NCBI GenBank assembly: GCA_040219295.1
Contig: JAVJST010000005.1
Coordinates: forward strand, 434,001 to 498,000
Reading direction: 5' to 3'
Source of the DNA: JAVJST01 sp040219295
GTDB taxonomy: Bacteria > Pseudomonadota > Alphaproteobacteria > Rhodospirillales > Casp-alpha2
DNA: 64,000 nt
In this document: in pieces, positions 1 to 8,257 of the stretch
Numbering within the stretch: position 1 is the stretch's first letter
Layout: each line of letters starts with the position of its first letter
Made by a program: the position numbers and the translations under genes
The notes under the pieces: model-generated
What the model was told of the DNA's origin: nothing
Database searches by the model: none
The model's input: the letters and a program-made list of their open reading frames with translations, nothing else

Positions 1-400
1 CCTCGGCAGGCGCTTCCTCAGCCGGAGCCGCGGCCTCGGCGGCAGCGGCTTCCTCGGCGACCTTCTTGGCTTCCTCGGCGGCGGCCATGCGTTCCTGGGC
101 CTTCGCCTTCGGCGCGCTCTTCTTCGGCTGCTCGGTGATCGGACGGGCGTCCATCAGGCCGGCGGCGGCGAAGAACTTGGCAACCCGGTCGCTCGGCCGG
201 GCGCCGACGCCGAGCCAGTACTGCACGCGCTCCTGGTCGAACTTGACGCGGTTGTCGTCGTCCTTCTCGAGCATCGGGTTGTACGATCCCAGGCGCTCGA
301 TGAAGCGGCCGTCGCGGGCCTTGCGGCTGTCGGCGACGACGATCCGGTAATAGGGACGACGCTTGGCGCCGCCGCGGGACAGTCGAATGGTCAATGCCAT
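1..400 (-). CDS. rpsP: 30S ribosomal protein S16 (3' part missing)
   Basis: S16 is a small-subunit ribosomal protein that binds 16S rRNA during assembly. The N-terminus reads MALTIRLSRGGAKRRPYYRI and continues with VVADSRKARDGRFIERLGSYNP, the S16 hallmark. The core ends after about 85 residues. It is followed by a long Ala/Glu/Lys-rich tail that runs off the left edge, a kind of extension common in alphaproteobacterial S16. It lies 73 bp downstream of ffh on the same strand, the usual ffh-rpsP order, so co-transcription is likely. The stop codon is outside the window. Confidence 0.97.
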   Translation of the reverse strand, partial: MALTIRLSRGGAKRRPYYRIVVADSRKARDGRFIERLGSYNPMLEKDDDNRVKFDQERVQYWLGVGARPSDRVAKFFAAAGLMDARPITEQPKKSAPKAKAQERMAAAEEAKKVAEEAAAAEAAAPAEEAPAE

Positions 401-473
401 GTCTTGGTTTCCTTCTTCCGTGTCGTGTCAGTTGTTGAGTGTTGTTCTTGAATACTGCGGGTGGTTCGAAAAT

Positions 474-1868
474 CTATCGCGGGATCATTCCTGGCGGCGG
501 CATACCGCCACCCATGCCCGCGAGCATGCCCTTGAGGCCGCCGCGCTTGCCCGCCTTCTTCATCATGTCGGCCATCTGCTTGTGCTGCTTGATCAGCCGG
601 TTGACCTCTTGCACCGAAGTGCCGGAGCCGGCGGCGATGCGCTTGCGGCGCGAGCCGTTGATGACCTTGGGATTGCGCCGTTCCTTCGGCGTCATCGAGA
701 GGATGATCGCTTCCTGGCGGGCGATCATCTTGTCGTCGATGTTGGCCTCGGCGATCTGGCTCTTCATCTTCTGGGCGCCGGGCAGCATGCCGAGCAGACC
801 GCCGACGTCGCCCATCTTGCGCACCTGGGAAAGCTGCTTCTGCATGTCCTCGAAGGTAAACAGGCCCTTCATCATCCGCCTGGCGGCGGCTTCGGCCTCT
901 TCCTCGTCGACCATTTCGCGGGCCTTCTCGACGAGGCCGACGACGTCGCCCATGCCGAGGATCGAACCGGCGATGCGGCCGGCGTCGAAGATGTCGAGCT
1001 CGTCGATCTTTTCGCCCGTGCCCATCAACTTGATCGGCTTGCCGGTGACGGCGCGCATCGACAGCGCCGCCCCGCCCCGGGCATCGCCGTCGACGCGAGT
1101 CAGCACGATGCCGGAAACGCCGATCTTCTCGTTGAACTCGCGCGCCACGTTGACCGAGTCCTGACCGGTCATGGCGTCGGCCACGAGCAGGGTCTCGATC
1201 GGCTGGGTCGCGTCGCGGACCTCGGCGACCTCGTTCATCAACATGGTATCGATCTGCAGGCGGCCTGCGGTGTCGAGCATGACCACGTCGAAGCCTTCGA
1301 GGCGGCCGGTCTGCATGGCGCGCTTGGCGATGGCCAACGGCTTCTCGCCCATCACCGGGTTAAGCACGCGTACGCCGGTCTGCTGGCCGAGCACGACGAG
1401 TTGCTGCTGCGCCGCCGGGCGATAGACGTCGAGCGACGCCATCAGCACCTTCTTCTTGTCGCGCGTCGTCAGCCGGTTGGCGATCTTCGCCGTCGAGGTC
1501 GTCTTACCGGAACCCTGCAGGCCCAGCATCATGACCGCGACCGGCGGGGTGCCTGCCAGGTTGAGCCCGGCGTTGGCACCGGCGAGCACGTCGCCCGCCT
1601 CGCCGCCCGAGAGCATGGCGACCAGTTCGTCGTGGACGATCTTGACGACCATCTGGCCCGGGGTGACGGACTTGATGACCGCTTCGCCGACGGCATGGGT
1701 GCGGACCCGCTCGATGAAATCCTTGACGACGCTGAGCGCGACATCGGCCTCGAGCAACGCGACGCGAATCTCGCGCAGCGCCTCGTCGACGTCGGATTCC
1801 TTCAGCGAGCCCCGTTTCCTGAGCCCGTCGAATACCTTGCCGAGGCGATCTGACAGTCCGTCGAACAT
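474..1868 (-). CDS. ffh: Signal recognition particle protein Ffh
   Basis: SRP54-type GTPase that binds 4.5S RNA and signal sequences of nascent membrane proteins and delivers them to FtsY. The 464-residue product starts at MFDGLSDRLGKVF; a longer in-frame ORF upstream has no Ffh similarity. It has the N domain (1-90), the P-loop GLQGSGKTT near residue 116, DTAGR, TRVDGDARGG, and a methionine-rich M domain with GSGTSVQEVNRL and a Gly/Met-rich end. An Ala/Gly-rich insertion after residue 88 precedes the G domain. It heads the ffh-rpsP transcription unit. Its receptor gene ftsY lies about 8 kb away on the other strand. Confidence 0.98.
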   Translation of the reverse strand: MFDGLSDRLGKVFDGLRKRGSLKESDVDEALREIRVALLEADVALSVVKDFIERVRTHAVGEAVIKSVTPGQMVVKIVHDELVAMLSGGEAGDVLAGANAGLNLAGTPPVAVMMLGLQGSGKTTSTAKIANRLTTRDKKKVLMASLDVYRPAAQQQLVVLGQQTGVRVLNPVMGEKPLAIAKRAMQTGRLEGFDVVMLDTAGRLQIDTMLMNEVAEVRDATQPIETLLVADAMTGQDSVNVAREFNEKIGVSGIVLTRVDGDARGGAALSMRAVTGKPIKLMGTGEKIDELDIFDAGRIAGSILGMGDVVGLVEKAREMVDEEEAEAAARRMMKGLFTFEDMQKQLSQVRKMGDVGGLLGMLPGAQKMKSQIAEANIDDKMIARQEAIILSMTPKERRNPKVINGSRRKRIAAGSGTSVQEVNRLIKQHKQMADMMKKAGKRGGLKGMLAGMGGGMPPPGMIPR

Positions 1869-2178
1869 GTCCGTTGCCGGGTCCTCAAACCAAAAACCGT
1901 TTGCCCAAACGCAATTCGCGCCAGTGCGCGAAACTCGCGGACTGGCGTGCCCCTCGAGGCTTGTCGAGACAGGCAATTGCCTTGAGCGCGGCGGAACCTA
2001 AGGGGAGGCGCGTTTCAAGTCAAGCGCCGCGGCACGGTCGCCGGCGCGATCACCGGCAGGTTCGGCCGGCTCCGCACGATGCAATGTTCGGATGTACACA
2101 AATCGGAAAACAACCTACTATATACATGAGGTTTGTTATGCAACCTTGCCGAGTTTCTGCGCATTGAGGGGACAGTTT
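1869..2178. other. Intergenic region between divergent ffh and a small ORF
   Basis: A 310-base gap. The part next to ffh is GC-rich and must contain the leftward ffh promoter, which I could not place. The right part (about 2085-2140) is distinctly AT-rich and holds a rightward sigma70-like promoter. No RNA gene or convincing ORF with its own ribosome-binding site was seen. Confidence 0.5.
2093..2121 (+). promoter_or_regulatory. Candidate sigma70-type promoter for the 70-residue protein
   Basis: A -35-like TGTACA at 2093-2098 and a -10-like TACTAT at 2116-2121 are separated by 17 bases inside an AT-rich patch. Each hexamer matches consensus at four of six positions. Transcription would start near 2128, about 50 bases before the ATG at 2179. 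Inferred from sequence only. Confidence 0.35.
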
Positions 2179-2391
2179 ATGACCAGTACGCCAACGTCGT
2201 CTGCCGGGCCTTCTGCCGTGACGCGCGATGACATCGATATGGCTGAAGCGCCGATGACGTCGTTGCCGCCGGAAATGATCGGCCGCGCCGACGCGCGGGA
2301 ATTGCGCGAGTTCGTGCTCGCGCTCCGCTCGATCCGCGATCCGGAGAGCCGGCGCCGCATTCTCGCGGAACTGCAGAACGCGACGACTTGA
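2179..2391 (+). CDS. Small hypothetical protein (70 residues)
   Basis: Not recognised with certainty. The start ATG at 2179 follows a GAGGGGA ribosome-binding site; an upstream in-frame ATG at 2092 lacks one. The first 35 residues are Ser/Thr/Pro-rich and probably disordered. The C-terminal half is a charged helix, ADARELREFVLALRSIRD followed by PESRRRILAELQNATT, resembling the short helical tails found after DNA-binding domains in some alphaproteobacterial regulators. No DNA-binding domain is present here. It is a stand-alone gene with its own candidate promoter. Confidence 0.6.
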   Translation: MTSTPTSSAGPSAVTRDDIDMAEAPMTSLPPEMIGRADARELREFVLALRSIRDPESRRRILAELQNATT

Positions 2392-2422
2392 CGGGGCGGG
2401 GTACGGCGGCCGAAATAGCCGC

Positions 2423-3127
2423 ATGATCGCCTTCCTCACTTATGATTCCGTGGTTTCCGCGCTCGCCGTTGCCGGATTGGCATCGCGCGGCGGGTTTCAC
2501 CCGCGCCGCAGCGACGACTTCGGCGATCACGCGGACTTCCGCGTGCGCACCGTCGTGCTTGCCGGCAACGTCGCGGGCAGCCTGTGGCCGTGGTTCGTCC
2601 GCGACCGCGAGGACGAGCCGGATCCGCTCGACGCCTGGTCGAAGCGCGTCCTCGGCGGCGTCGCCGGAGAATTGCCGGGCCGTGTTGCCGCCGTGTTCCC
2701 GTCGGACAAGCCCTACCTGCCGTTCCAGGACTGGGCGATGCGCGCTGACAATGTCTACCCGTCACCGATCGGCCCGCTGATCCACCCGGTGTTCGGTATG
2801 TGGCACGCCTATCGCGGTGCGCTGCTGCTCGAGGAGCGGCTCGATCTGCCGCCGGTCGAGCCGCTGCCGTCGCCGTGCGTGACCTGCGAGGACAAGCCGT
2901 GCCTCTCGACCTGTCCGGTCGGGGCGCTGACCGCGTCGCGGGGCCTCGACGTCGCCGCTTGCGTCGATCATTTGCAAACCGACGACGGCGACGCGTGTTT
3001 CGAGGCGGCCTGCCTGGCGCGGGCGGCATGCCCGGTCGGCGCCGGTTTCAACTACGCGCCGGACCAGGCGCGCTTCCATATGGAAGCGTTCCTCAAGGCA
3101 AGGCTGGCGGCACAGGCCACGGACTAG
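2423..3127 (+). CDS. 4Fe-4S ferredoxin-like protein (epoxyqueuosine-reductase-like C-terminus)
   Basis: A 234-residue cytoplasmic protein. Its C-terminal third carries cysteine clusters: CVTCEDKPCLSTCPVGAL (about residues 153-170), then a lone Cys, CFEAACLARAACPVG and FNYAPDQ. This spacing resembles the dicluster ferredoxin segment of QueG-like proteins. The N-terminal part contains the conserved-looking SLWPWF and LPFQDWAMRADNVYPSPIG but no cobalamin-binding domain, and it is shorter than QueG (about 350 residues). The substrate is unknown; an electron-transfer or small reductase role is the most that can be said. It stands alone between the small ORF and marR. Confidence 0.7.
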   Translation: MIAFLTYDSVVSALAVAGLASRGGFHPRRSDDFGDHADFRVRTVVLAGNVAGSLWPWFVRDREDEPDPLDAWSKRVLGGVAGELPGRVAAVFPSDKPYLPFQDWAMRADNVYPSPIGPLIHPVFGMWHAYRGALLLEERLDLPPVEPLPSPCVTCEDKPCLSTCPVGALTASRGLDVAACVDHLQTDDGDACFEAACLARAACPVGAGFNYAPDQARFHMEAFLKARLAAQATD

Positions 3128-3206
3128 CCGAGTTTTGTGTGCCACGTCGTATCCTCCGATGCCCCGGCGCGGCCCGGTGTCGATGCTGTTGACGGTCACG
3201 TGCAAT

Positions 3207-3246
3207 CATATTACATATCCAGATATATATAAGGATATGTAATATG
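3207..3246 (+). promoter_or_regulatory. Perfect 14-bp inverted repeat covering the ribosome-binding site and start codon of the MarR gene
   Basis: The arm CATATTACATATCC at 3207-3220 is repeated exactly inverted at 3233-3246, with a 12-base AT-only-but-one spacer. The right arm ends in the ATG start codon of the marR gene, and the AAGGA ribosome-binding site (3231-3235) straddles loop and stem. It could be the operator for autoregulation by this MarR protein, as is usual in that family, or an RNA hairpin hiding the translation start. Confidence 0.75.
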
Positions 3247-3756
3247 ACGAATGACGTTCTCAGCACCCTCGGTCACCTCGCATTGGGTAGTCGCCTTAAG
3301 CGGGCCGGAACCATCCTGCAGGGCGCCACGCAAACATGGCTGCGCGACCACGGCTGCGACGTCCCGGCAGGCCACATGCCGCTGATCGTGATGCTCTGCA
3401 ACGAGGGCCGAGTATCCATCGGCGCTCTGGTTGAGCAGCTCGGTATCGCTCAGCCGGGTGTATCCCGGATGGTGGCCAACCTCGAAGCGGCAGGGCTGGT
3501 GTCCTCGGTGGCCGACGCGGGTGACAAGCGGGTTCGGCTGCTGGAGCTGACGCCCTCGGGGCGCACGCTTGTCGACGCCGCCAAGGAGTATTGGTGGCCG
3601 GTCGTGAACGACGCTGTCGCCGCGCTCTGCGCGGACCTCGCGGGGCCGTTCTCCGATCAGCTTGCCATCTTCGAGGCAAAGCTGGCGGCGGGTGATTACG
3701 AACGCATGCTCGATTCCGAACGGGCGCGGCGCGGACCGGACGGCGATGATTCTTGA
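3244..3756 (+). CDS. MarR-family transcriptional regulator
   Basis: A 170-residue winged-helix repressor type. The sequence VSIGALVEQLGIAQPGVSRM is the helix-turn-helix and is followed by VANLEAAGLVSSVADAGDKR, the wing with its conserved D-x-R, then LLELTPSGRTLV. MarR proteins bind palindromes near their own start and release on binding small aromatic or acidic ligands. The perfect inverted repeat at its own start fits autoregulation. The next gene, a GNAT acetyltransferase, overlaps its 3' end by 11 bases, so the two form one operon and the acetyltransferase is the likely regulated function. Confidence 0.9.
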   Translation: MTNDVLSTLGHLALGSRLKRAGTILQGATQTWLRDHGCDVPAGHMPLIVMLCNEGRVSIGALVEQLGIAQPGVSRMVANLEAAGLVSSVADAGDKRVRLLELTPSGRTLVDAAKEYWWPVVNDAVAALCADLAGPFSDQLAIFEAKLAAGDYERMLDSERARRGPDGDDS

Positions 3757-4426
3757 TCGGCCTGTCTGGACCAGCCTGACGACGGTCCACCGCGACCTCG
3801 GTACGGGCAATGAGCTTGCTCGCCGTTACGCCCTCGACGTCAATCTCTGGGCCGCTGCCCGCGACGACAGCCCGGCCGCCCTGGAAAGCCTCTCGAGGCT
3901 TGCTGGGCCGGGCGGGTCAATTTATCTGGCCGAGGCGGAACCGATTACTGTCCCGCCCGGCATGCTCGTGCGGAAGAAAGCACTCGGCGTCCAACTCGTC
4001 GACACCGGCACGGTTTCGGCCGACGCTGAGACCGGGGACATCGTGCCGCTCGGCGATGCGGATGCGTCCGAGATGCTGGCGCTGGCAACCCTGACCGAGC
4101 CGGGACCGTACTTGGCGCGCACCCACGTGATGGGGAGTTACGGCGGCATCCGAATCGACGGACGTCTCGTCGCCATGGCCGGCGAGCGCCTGCACCTGCC
4201 GGGCTATACCGAGATCAGCGCCGTCTGCACCCATCCGAACTTTCGCAATCGCGGCTTCGGACGGCGTTTGTTGCTGCACGCCATGGCGACAATCCGCGCA
4301 CGCGGCGAAACGCCGTTCCTGCACGCGTGGAAGACCAACGCACCGGCTATCCGACTCTACGAAAATCTCGGTTTTAGGTACCGCTGTGACATCAATGTCG
4401 CCGTATTGGATCGCCCGGGCGTCTGA
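3746..4426 (+). CDS. GNAT-family N-acetyltransferase (FR47-like)
   Basis: A 226-residue protein starting at ATG 3746 inside the end of marR. The N-terminal half is variable. The C-terminal half has the acetyl-CoA fold: ISAVCTHPNFRNRGFGRRLL with the R-x-x-G-x-G/A pyrophosphate loop, then FLHAWKTNAPAIRLYENLGF, which is typical of the FR47 subfamily. The substrate is unknown. Translational coupling to marR suggests induction by the ligand of that regulator, for example in detoxification. It converges with the histidine kinase gene, whose stop is 9 bases away. Confidence 0.85.
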   Translation: MILDRPVWTSLTTVHRDLGTGNELARRYALDVNLWAAARDDSPAALESLSRLAGPGGSIYLAEAEPITVPPGMLVRKKALGVQLVDTGTVSADAETGDIVPLGDADASEMLALATLTEPGPYLARTHVMGSYGGIRIDGRLVAMAGERLHLPGYTEISAVCTHPNFRNRGFGRRLLLHAMATIRARGETPFLHAWKTNAPAIRLYENLGFRYRCDINVAVLDRPGV

Positions 4427-4435
4427 ACGAGGCGA

Positions 4436-5794
4436 TCAGCTTGTCGTCTCCGCCCCCGCCGGCAGGGTCACCACAAATCGCGTGCCGTCGGTCCAGTCGT
4501 CGTCGATCCGGATGTCCCCGTCGATCTTTCGCAGCAGGTCGCGGCATAACGGAAGTCCGAGGCCCGAACCCTTCTCGCCGCCTGTTCCCTTTGTCGAGGT
4601 CTTGTTGCCGACATAGAAGATGTCGGCCCGCATGGCGGGATCGATTCGCGCCCCCGTGTTTTGCACCGCAATTATCACGCTGTCTCCCTCCAACCGCGAC
4701 ATCACCGCGATCTCCTGTCCTTGCCCGGAGAATTTGATGGCATTGTCGATGAGGTTGCGCAGCACGGTTGCCAGCATATCGGAATCGGCCAACACCGTTT
4801 CATCGCCGACCCGGACGTCGATCTTCAGGCGTTTCGTACTCGCCGCCGCCTGCATGGGTTCCAGTGCCCTCGCCACGACCTCGGCCACGCCGAGACTTCT
4901 GATAACCACCGCCCCCGCGTTGAGTTGTCCCCGCGACCACTCAAGCAGGTTCTCGACAAGGCCGAGGGCTGCGCTCGCCGACCTGTTGATGTCTTCGGCA
5001 TACTTGATGAGTTCTTCCCGGCTCTTCGTTTCAGTTAGTCGGCGAAACTGGCTGGTGTATCCGTTGAGAACCGTGAAGGGGCTTCTCAGATCATGGGCAA
5101 CGATCGAAAAAAATCGGTTCTTGACGTCGATCTCGTGTACCAGCCGGCGATTGAGGCTGACCGTCACCATGACGGCGTAACCGACCGACAGACTGATCGA
5201 CAGGGCGACGATGACGATCAGTGAAATGGCGTGCAGCGTACCGGCGGACATGAAGTCCGCGATCGCTTGTTCGTAGATTGCGTAGGCGCCGCGCGCCGCC
5301 ATGAATGTGCTGTATAGAATGAAAATACCTGCAATGAACATTTCGGGCAGCGAAAAGCCGCGCCGCATGTCTTTGACCAGTGCCAGGGCGGTGAGAAACG
5401 CGAGCAGGGCCACGGCCCACGAAATAATGACGATGCGCATGGCCACGTCGGGTTCGGCGTAGGTGAAGTAGACAAACCCGGTGCCGACGACGGCGAACAG
5501 CCCGACATCGAACAAAAGGTTCGTCGGTTTTCGCAAGAACAGATAAACGCCGCGGCACTGCAGGAAGAACCCGGCAAGGATCAGGAGATTGGCGACAACG
5601 ATCGAGACCGCCGGCGGAATCTGGTGGCGTAGGCCGATCAGCAGGAACCCGACGCCCATCGCCAGGGCGCCGATCATCCACCGGGATGTTGCCTTCTCGT
5701 TGCGGTTGACCCACCACAGCGTGAAAAGTGCCACAGCCATGAGGAAATTGGACAGCGTCGCCATGAACGACAAGGTCCGGATGTCGAGTTCCAT
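4436..5794 (-). CDS. Membrane sensor histidine kinase
   Basis: A 452-residue protein starting at MELDIRTLSFMATLSNF. About six hydrophobic segments fill residues 1-200, an integral-membrane sensor with little periplasmic sequence. The kinase core follows: the H-box FFSIVAHDLRSPFTVLNGY, the N-box LRNLIDNAIKFSGQG, and the G-boxes GSGLGLPLCRDLLRKIDG and DGTRFVVTLP. It resembles orphan 7TM-type sensor kinases. No response regulator lies next to it. The longer upstream in-frame ORF overlaps the symporter promoter and looks non-coding. Confidence 0.92.
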   Translation of the reverse strand: MELDIRTLSFMATLSNFLMAVALFTLWWVNRNEKATSRWMIGALAMGVGFLLIGLRHQIPPAVSIVVANLLILAGFFLQCRGVYLFLRKPTNLLFDVGLFAVVGTGFVYFTYAEPDVAMRIVIISWAVALLAFLTALALVKDMRRGFSLPEMFIAGIFILYSTFMAARGAYAIYEQAIADFMSAGTLHAISLIVIVALSISLSVGYAVMVTVSLNRRLVHEIDVKNRFFSIVAHDLRSPFTVLNGYTSQFRRLTETKSREELIKYAEDINRSASAALGLVENLLEWSRGQLNAGAVVIRSLGVAEVVARALEPMQAAASTKRLKIDVRVGDETVLADSDMLATVLRNLIDNAIKFSGQGQEIAVMSRLEGDSVIIAVQNTGARIDPAMRADIFYVGNKTSTKGTGGEKGSGLGLPLCRDLLRKIDGDIRIDDDWTDGTRFVVTLPAGAETTS

Positions 5795-5935
5795 TCGGCG
5801 CCCTCCGAACCCGATCCCCCCAAAACCGCTACTCGGCCGGATTATCTTTTGCCCTCGACGTGAGGTCAATCGATTGCCCGATGCCTCGGGGGTCAACACC
5901 GCATTTGCGATTTCTCGGCGATTCTTTAGTTTTCG

Positions 5936-7336
5936 GTGTCTGGCATTCTCCATTATCCGACGATTGGCGGCGCGACCTTGACGACCTCACCCCAACCCGC
6001 ACGCAGACGATCGCTCCTGCCGTTTGCGGCGACACTGCAGACCCTGGTGCGGGGCCGCCTGTGGCTGCAGGTGCTGATCGGCATGACGCTCGGCGTCGGG
6101 ACGGGCACGCTCATCGGCCCGACCACAGGCTGGGTTCCGGCTGGTACCGCGTCCGTCATCGGCAACTGGCTGGCGTTCCCCGGCCAGCTGTTTCTGGCGT
6201 TGATTCAGATGATCGTCATCCCGTTGGTGTTCGCCTCGATCATCCGTGGCCTGTGTTCGTCTGAGGATCTCGAGCAACTTCGCCGCATCGGGTTTCGCGC
6301 CATCCTGTTTTTCGTGCTGACGACGGCGGTTGCCGTCACCCTCGGTATCCTGCTCGCCCTCGTCATCCGGCCCGGCGACTACGTCGACTCCTCGATGCTG
6401 GGGGTCGAGCGCGATATCGCAACGCAGGCCGAAAGCGCCGCCAGGGGTGCCGGGCCCATCCTTTCCGACCTGCCGTCGCACATGCTGACGCTGCTGCCGT
6501 CTAATCCGTTGTCGTCGATGGTCGAGAGCAACATGCTTCAGGTCGTGATCTTCGCGACCGTCGTCGGCGTCGCGCTGGTCATGATGCAGCGCGACAAGGC
6601 CCGGCCGATCCTCGATTTGCTGGCCAGCCTGCAGGAGGTCTGCCTGACCGTGGTCAGCTGGGCCATGTGGCTGGCGCCGTGGGCGGTGTTCGGACTGATG
6701 GCGCGACTCACGGCGGAGACCGGTCCGCAGGCCCTGTTGGGGGTGCTCGTCTACGTCCTTACCGTGCTGCTGGGGCTCGGCGCCATGCTCGCCATCCTGC
6801 TGGCGATCGGCCGCGTGATCGGCGGCGTGACGCCGGGCCGCTTTCTCGCCGCGGCGAAGGACGTGATGCTCCTGGCGTTCTCAACCTCGAGTTCGGCCGC
6901 CGTCATGCCGCTGTCGATCAAGACGGCGGAGCAGGGGCTGGGCGTCAGGCCCCGCGTCAGCCAATTCGTGATTCCGCTCGGCGCGACGGTCAACATGAAC
7001 GGCACGGCGCTCTACCAAGGCGTTGCCGCGATCTTCCTGGCTCAGGTCTTCGGCGTCGAGATCGGCGCGGCCGGCATGACGCTGATCATCCTGACGTCCG
7101 TCGGCGCGTCCATCGGCTCGCCGGCGACACCGGGCGTGGGCATCGTCATCCTGTCGACCATCCTGATCTCCGTCGGCGTGCCGCCCTCGGGCATCGCACT
7201 GATCATGGGCGTCGACCGGCTGCTCGACATGAGCCGCACGGTGATCAACGTGTGCGGCGATCTCGTCGCCTGCGCGTGTCTCAACCGGCTGGACGAGGGC
7301 GAGGCCGAAGCCGATGAAACCCGGCCGACGGGCTGA
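5936..7336 (+). CDS. Dicarboxylate/amino acid:cation symporter (DAACS family)
   Basis: A 466-residue inner-membrane carrier of the GltP/DctA family that takes up glutamate, aspartate or C4-dicarboxylates with protons or Na+. Family signatures are the serine-rich re-entrant loop STSSSAAVMPLSI, the NMNGTALYQGVAAIFLAQ motif, and VGASIGSPATPGVGIVILS, ending with GVDRLLDMSRTVINVCGD. The start is uncertain: GTG at 5936 or TTG at 5978, neither with a clear ribosome-binding site. It stands alone, divergent from the kinase gene; the kinase might control it, but nothing in the sequence shows this. Confidence 0.93.
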   Translation: MSGILHYPTIGGATLTTSPQPARRRSLLPFAATLQTLVRGRLWLQVLIGMTLGVGTGTLIGPTTGWVPAGTASVIGNWLAFPGQLFLALIQMIVIPLVFASIIRGLCSSEDLEQLRRIGFRAILFFVLTTAVAVTLGILLALVIRPGDYVDSSMLGVERDIATQAESAARGAGPILSDLPSHMLTLLPSNPLSSMVESNMLQVVIFATVVGVALVMMQRDKARPILDLLASLQEVCLTVVSWAMWLAPWAVFGLMARLTAETGPQALLGVLVYVLTVLLGLGAMLAILLAIGRVIGGVTPGRFLAAAKDVMLLAFSTSSSAAVMPLSIKTAEQGLGVRPRVSQFVIPLGATVNMNGTALYQGVAAIFLAQVFGVEIGAAGMTLIILTSVGASIGSPATPGVGIVILSTILISVGVPPSGIALIMGVDRLLDMSRTVINVCGDLVACACLNRLDEGEAEADETRPTG

Positions 7337-7404
7337 CGCGTGCACGAACTGGATTTTGCAGGCGCACGGGCGTATGTTCCGCGCCCTGAACGAGTGAGTG
7401 GACC

Positions 7405-8250
7405 ATGGACGCGCTGGCATTCATCAAGATGCACGGTCTCGGCAACGACTTCGTCGTCATCGACGGCCGTGCGCACGACCCGCAACTGACGGCCGGGCAG
7501 GTGGCGCGGATCGCCGACCGCCACACCGGCATCGGCTGCGACCAACTGATCGTGCTCGAAACGCCGCCGTCGGCATCGAACGGCGTCGCCGCCGACGTGT
7601 TCATGCGCATCTACAATCAGGACGGCAGTTCGTCGGACGCCTGCGGCAACGCGACGCGCTGCATTTCGTCGTTGATCATGACCGAGACCGGCAGCGCTGC
7701 GGTCAACATCCAGACCGGCGCCGGGGTGCTGGCGACCGGGGCCGCCGACGGCGGCCGCGTCAGCGTCGACATGGGCCCGGTCAACACGGACTGGCAGTCG
7801 ATCCCGCTGGCCGAGGAGGCGAATACCGCCGAGCTGCCGATCGACATCGCCGGGCTCGCGCGGCCGATCGCCGTCAATGTCGGCAATCCGCACATGATCT
7901 TCTTCGTCGACGACGCCGAGGCCGCGCCGATCGACGCCCACGGCCAGGCGCTGGAGCATCATCCGCTGTTCCCCGAGCGCACCAACGTGCAAATGGCCGA
8001 GGTCCTGGCCGACGGTTCGATCCGGCTCAAGACCTGGGAGCGCGGCGTCGGCCGCACCTCGGCGTCCGGCTCCAGCGCTTGCGCGGTGCTCGCTGCCGCG
8101 CACCTGCGCGGGCTTACCGGTCGCGAGGCCGACGTGGTGATGGATGGCGGCGTGCTGCACATCGAGTGGCGCGCCGACAATCACGTGGTGCAGACGGGGC
8201 CGGTGGCGACCAGCTTCCGCGGCATCATTGACCCGACGTTGCTGGGCTGA
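7405..8250 (+). CDS. dapF: Diaminopimelate epimerase, with Ser at the second catalytic Cys position
   Basis: Converts LL- to meso-diaminopimelate in the lysine and peptidoglycan pathway. It is 281 residues, normal length. MHGLGNDFVVIDG opens the first half, and the first catalytic cysteine (Cys80) sits in SDACGNATRC. The second half has NPHMIFFV, FPERTNVQMAEV and WERGVGRTSASGSSACAV. In characterised DapF the matching motif contains A-C-G and supplies the second acid/base Cys; here codon 221 (8065-8067) is TCC, Ser. The gene heads a dapF-mtaB-ftsY run typical of alphaproteobacteria. GAGTGAG upstream serves as ribosome-binding site. Confidence 0.93.
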   Translation: MDALAFIKMHGLGNDFVVIDGRAHDPQLTAGQVARIADRHTGIGCDQLIVLETPPSASNGVAADVFMRIYNQDGSSSDACGNATRCISSLIMTETGSAAVNIQTGAGVLATGAADGGRVSVDMGPVNTDWQSIPLAEEANTAELPIDIAGLARPIAVNVGNPHMIFFVDDAEAAPIDAHGQALEHHPLFPERTNVQMAEVLADGSIRLKTWERGVGRTSASGSSACAVLAAAHLRGLTGREADVVMDGGVLHIEWRADNHVVQTGPVATSFRGIIDPTLLG

Positions 8251-8257
8251 GGTGGTC

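Noticed and set aside
363..1853. Long open frame on the strand opposite ffh
   Set aside because: It mirrors ffh codon structure in GC-rich DNA, is His/Asp/Arg-rich, has no ribosome-binding site and no recognisable motif. The same applies to long antisense frames at 7042-8430, 22067-23278, 27633-28763, 55498-57213 and 60089-61294.
7405..8250. Reading the epimerase as a hydroxyproline epimerase or dehydratase because of the Cys loss
   Set aside because: GNDFVVIDG, SDACGNATRC and WERGVGRT, the length and the dapF-mtaB-ftsY context all fit DapF; only one residue deviates.
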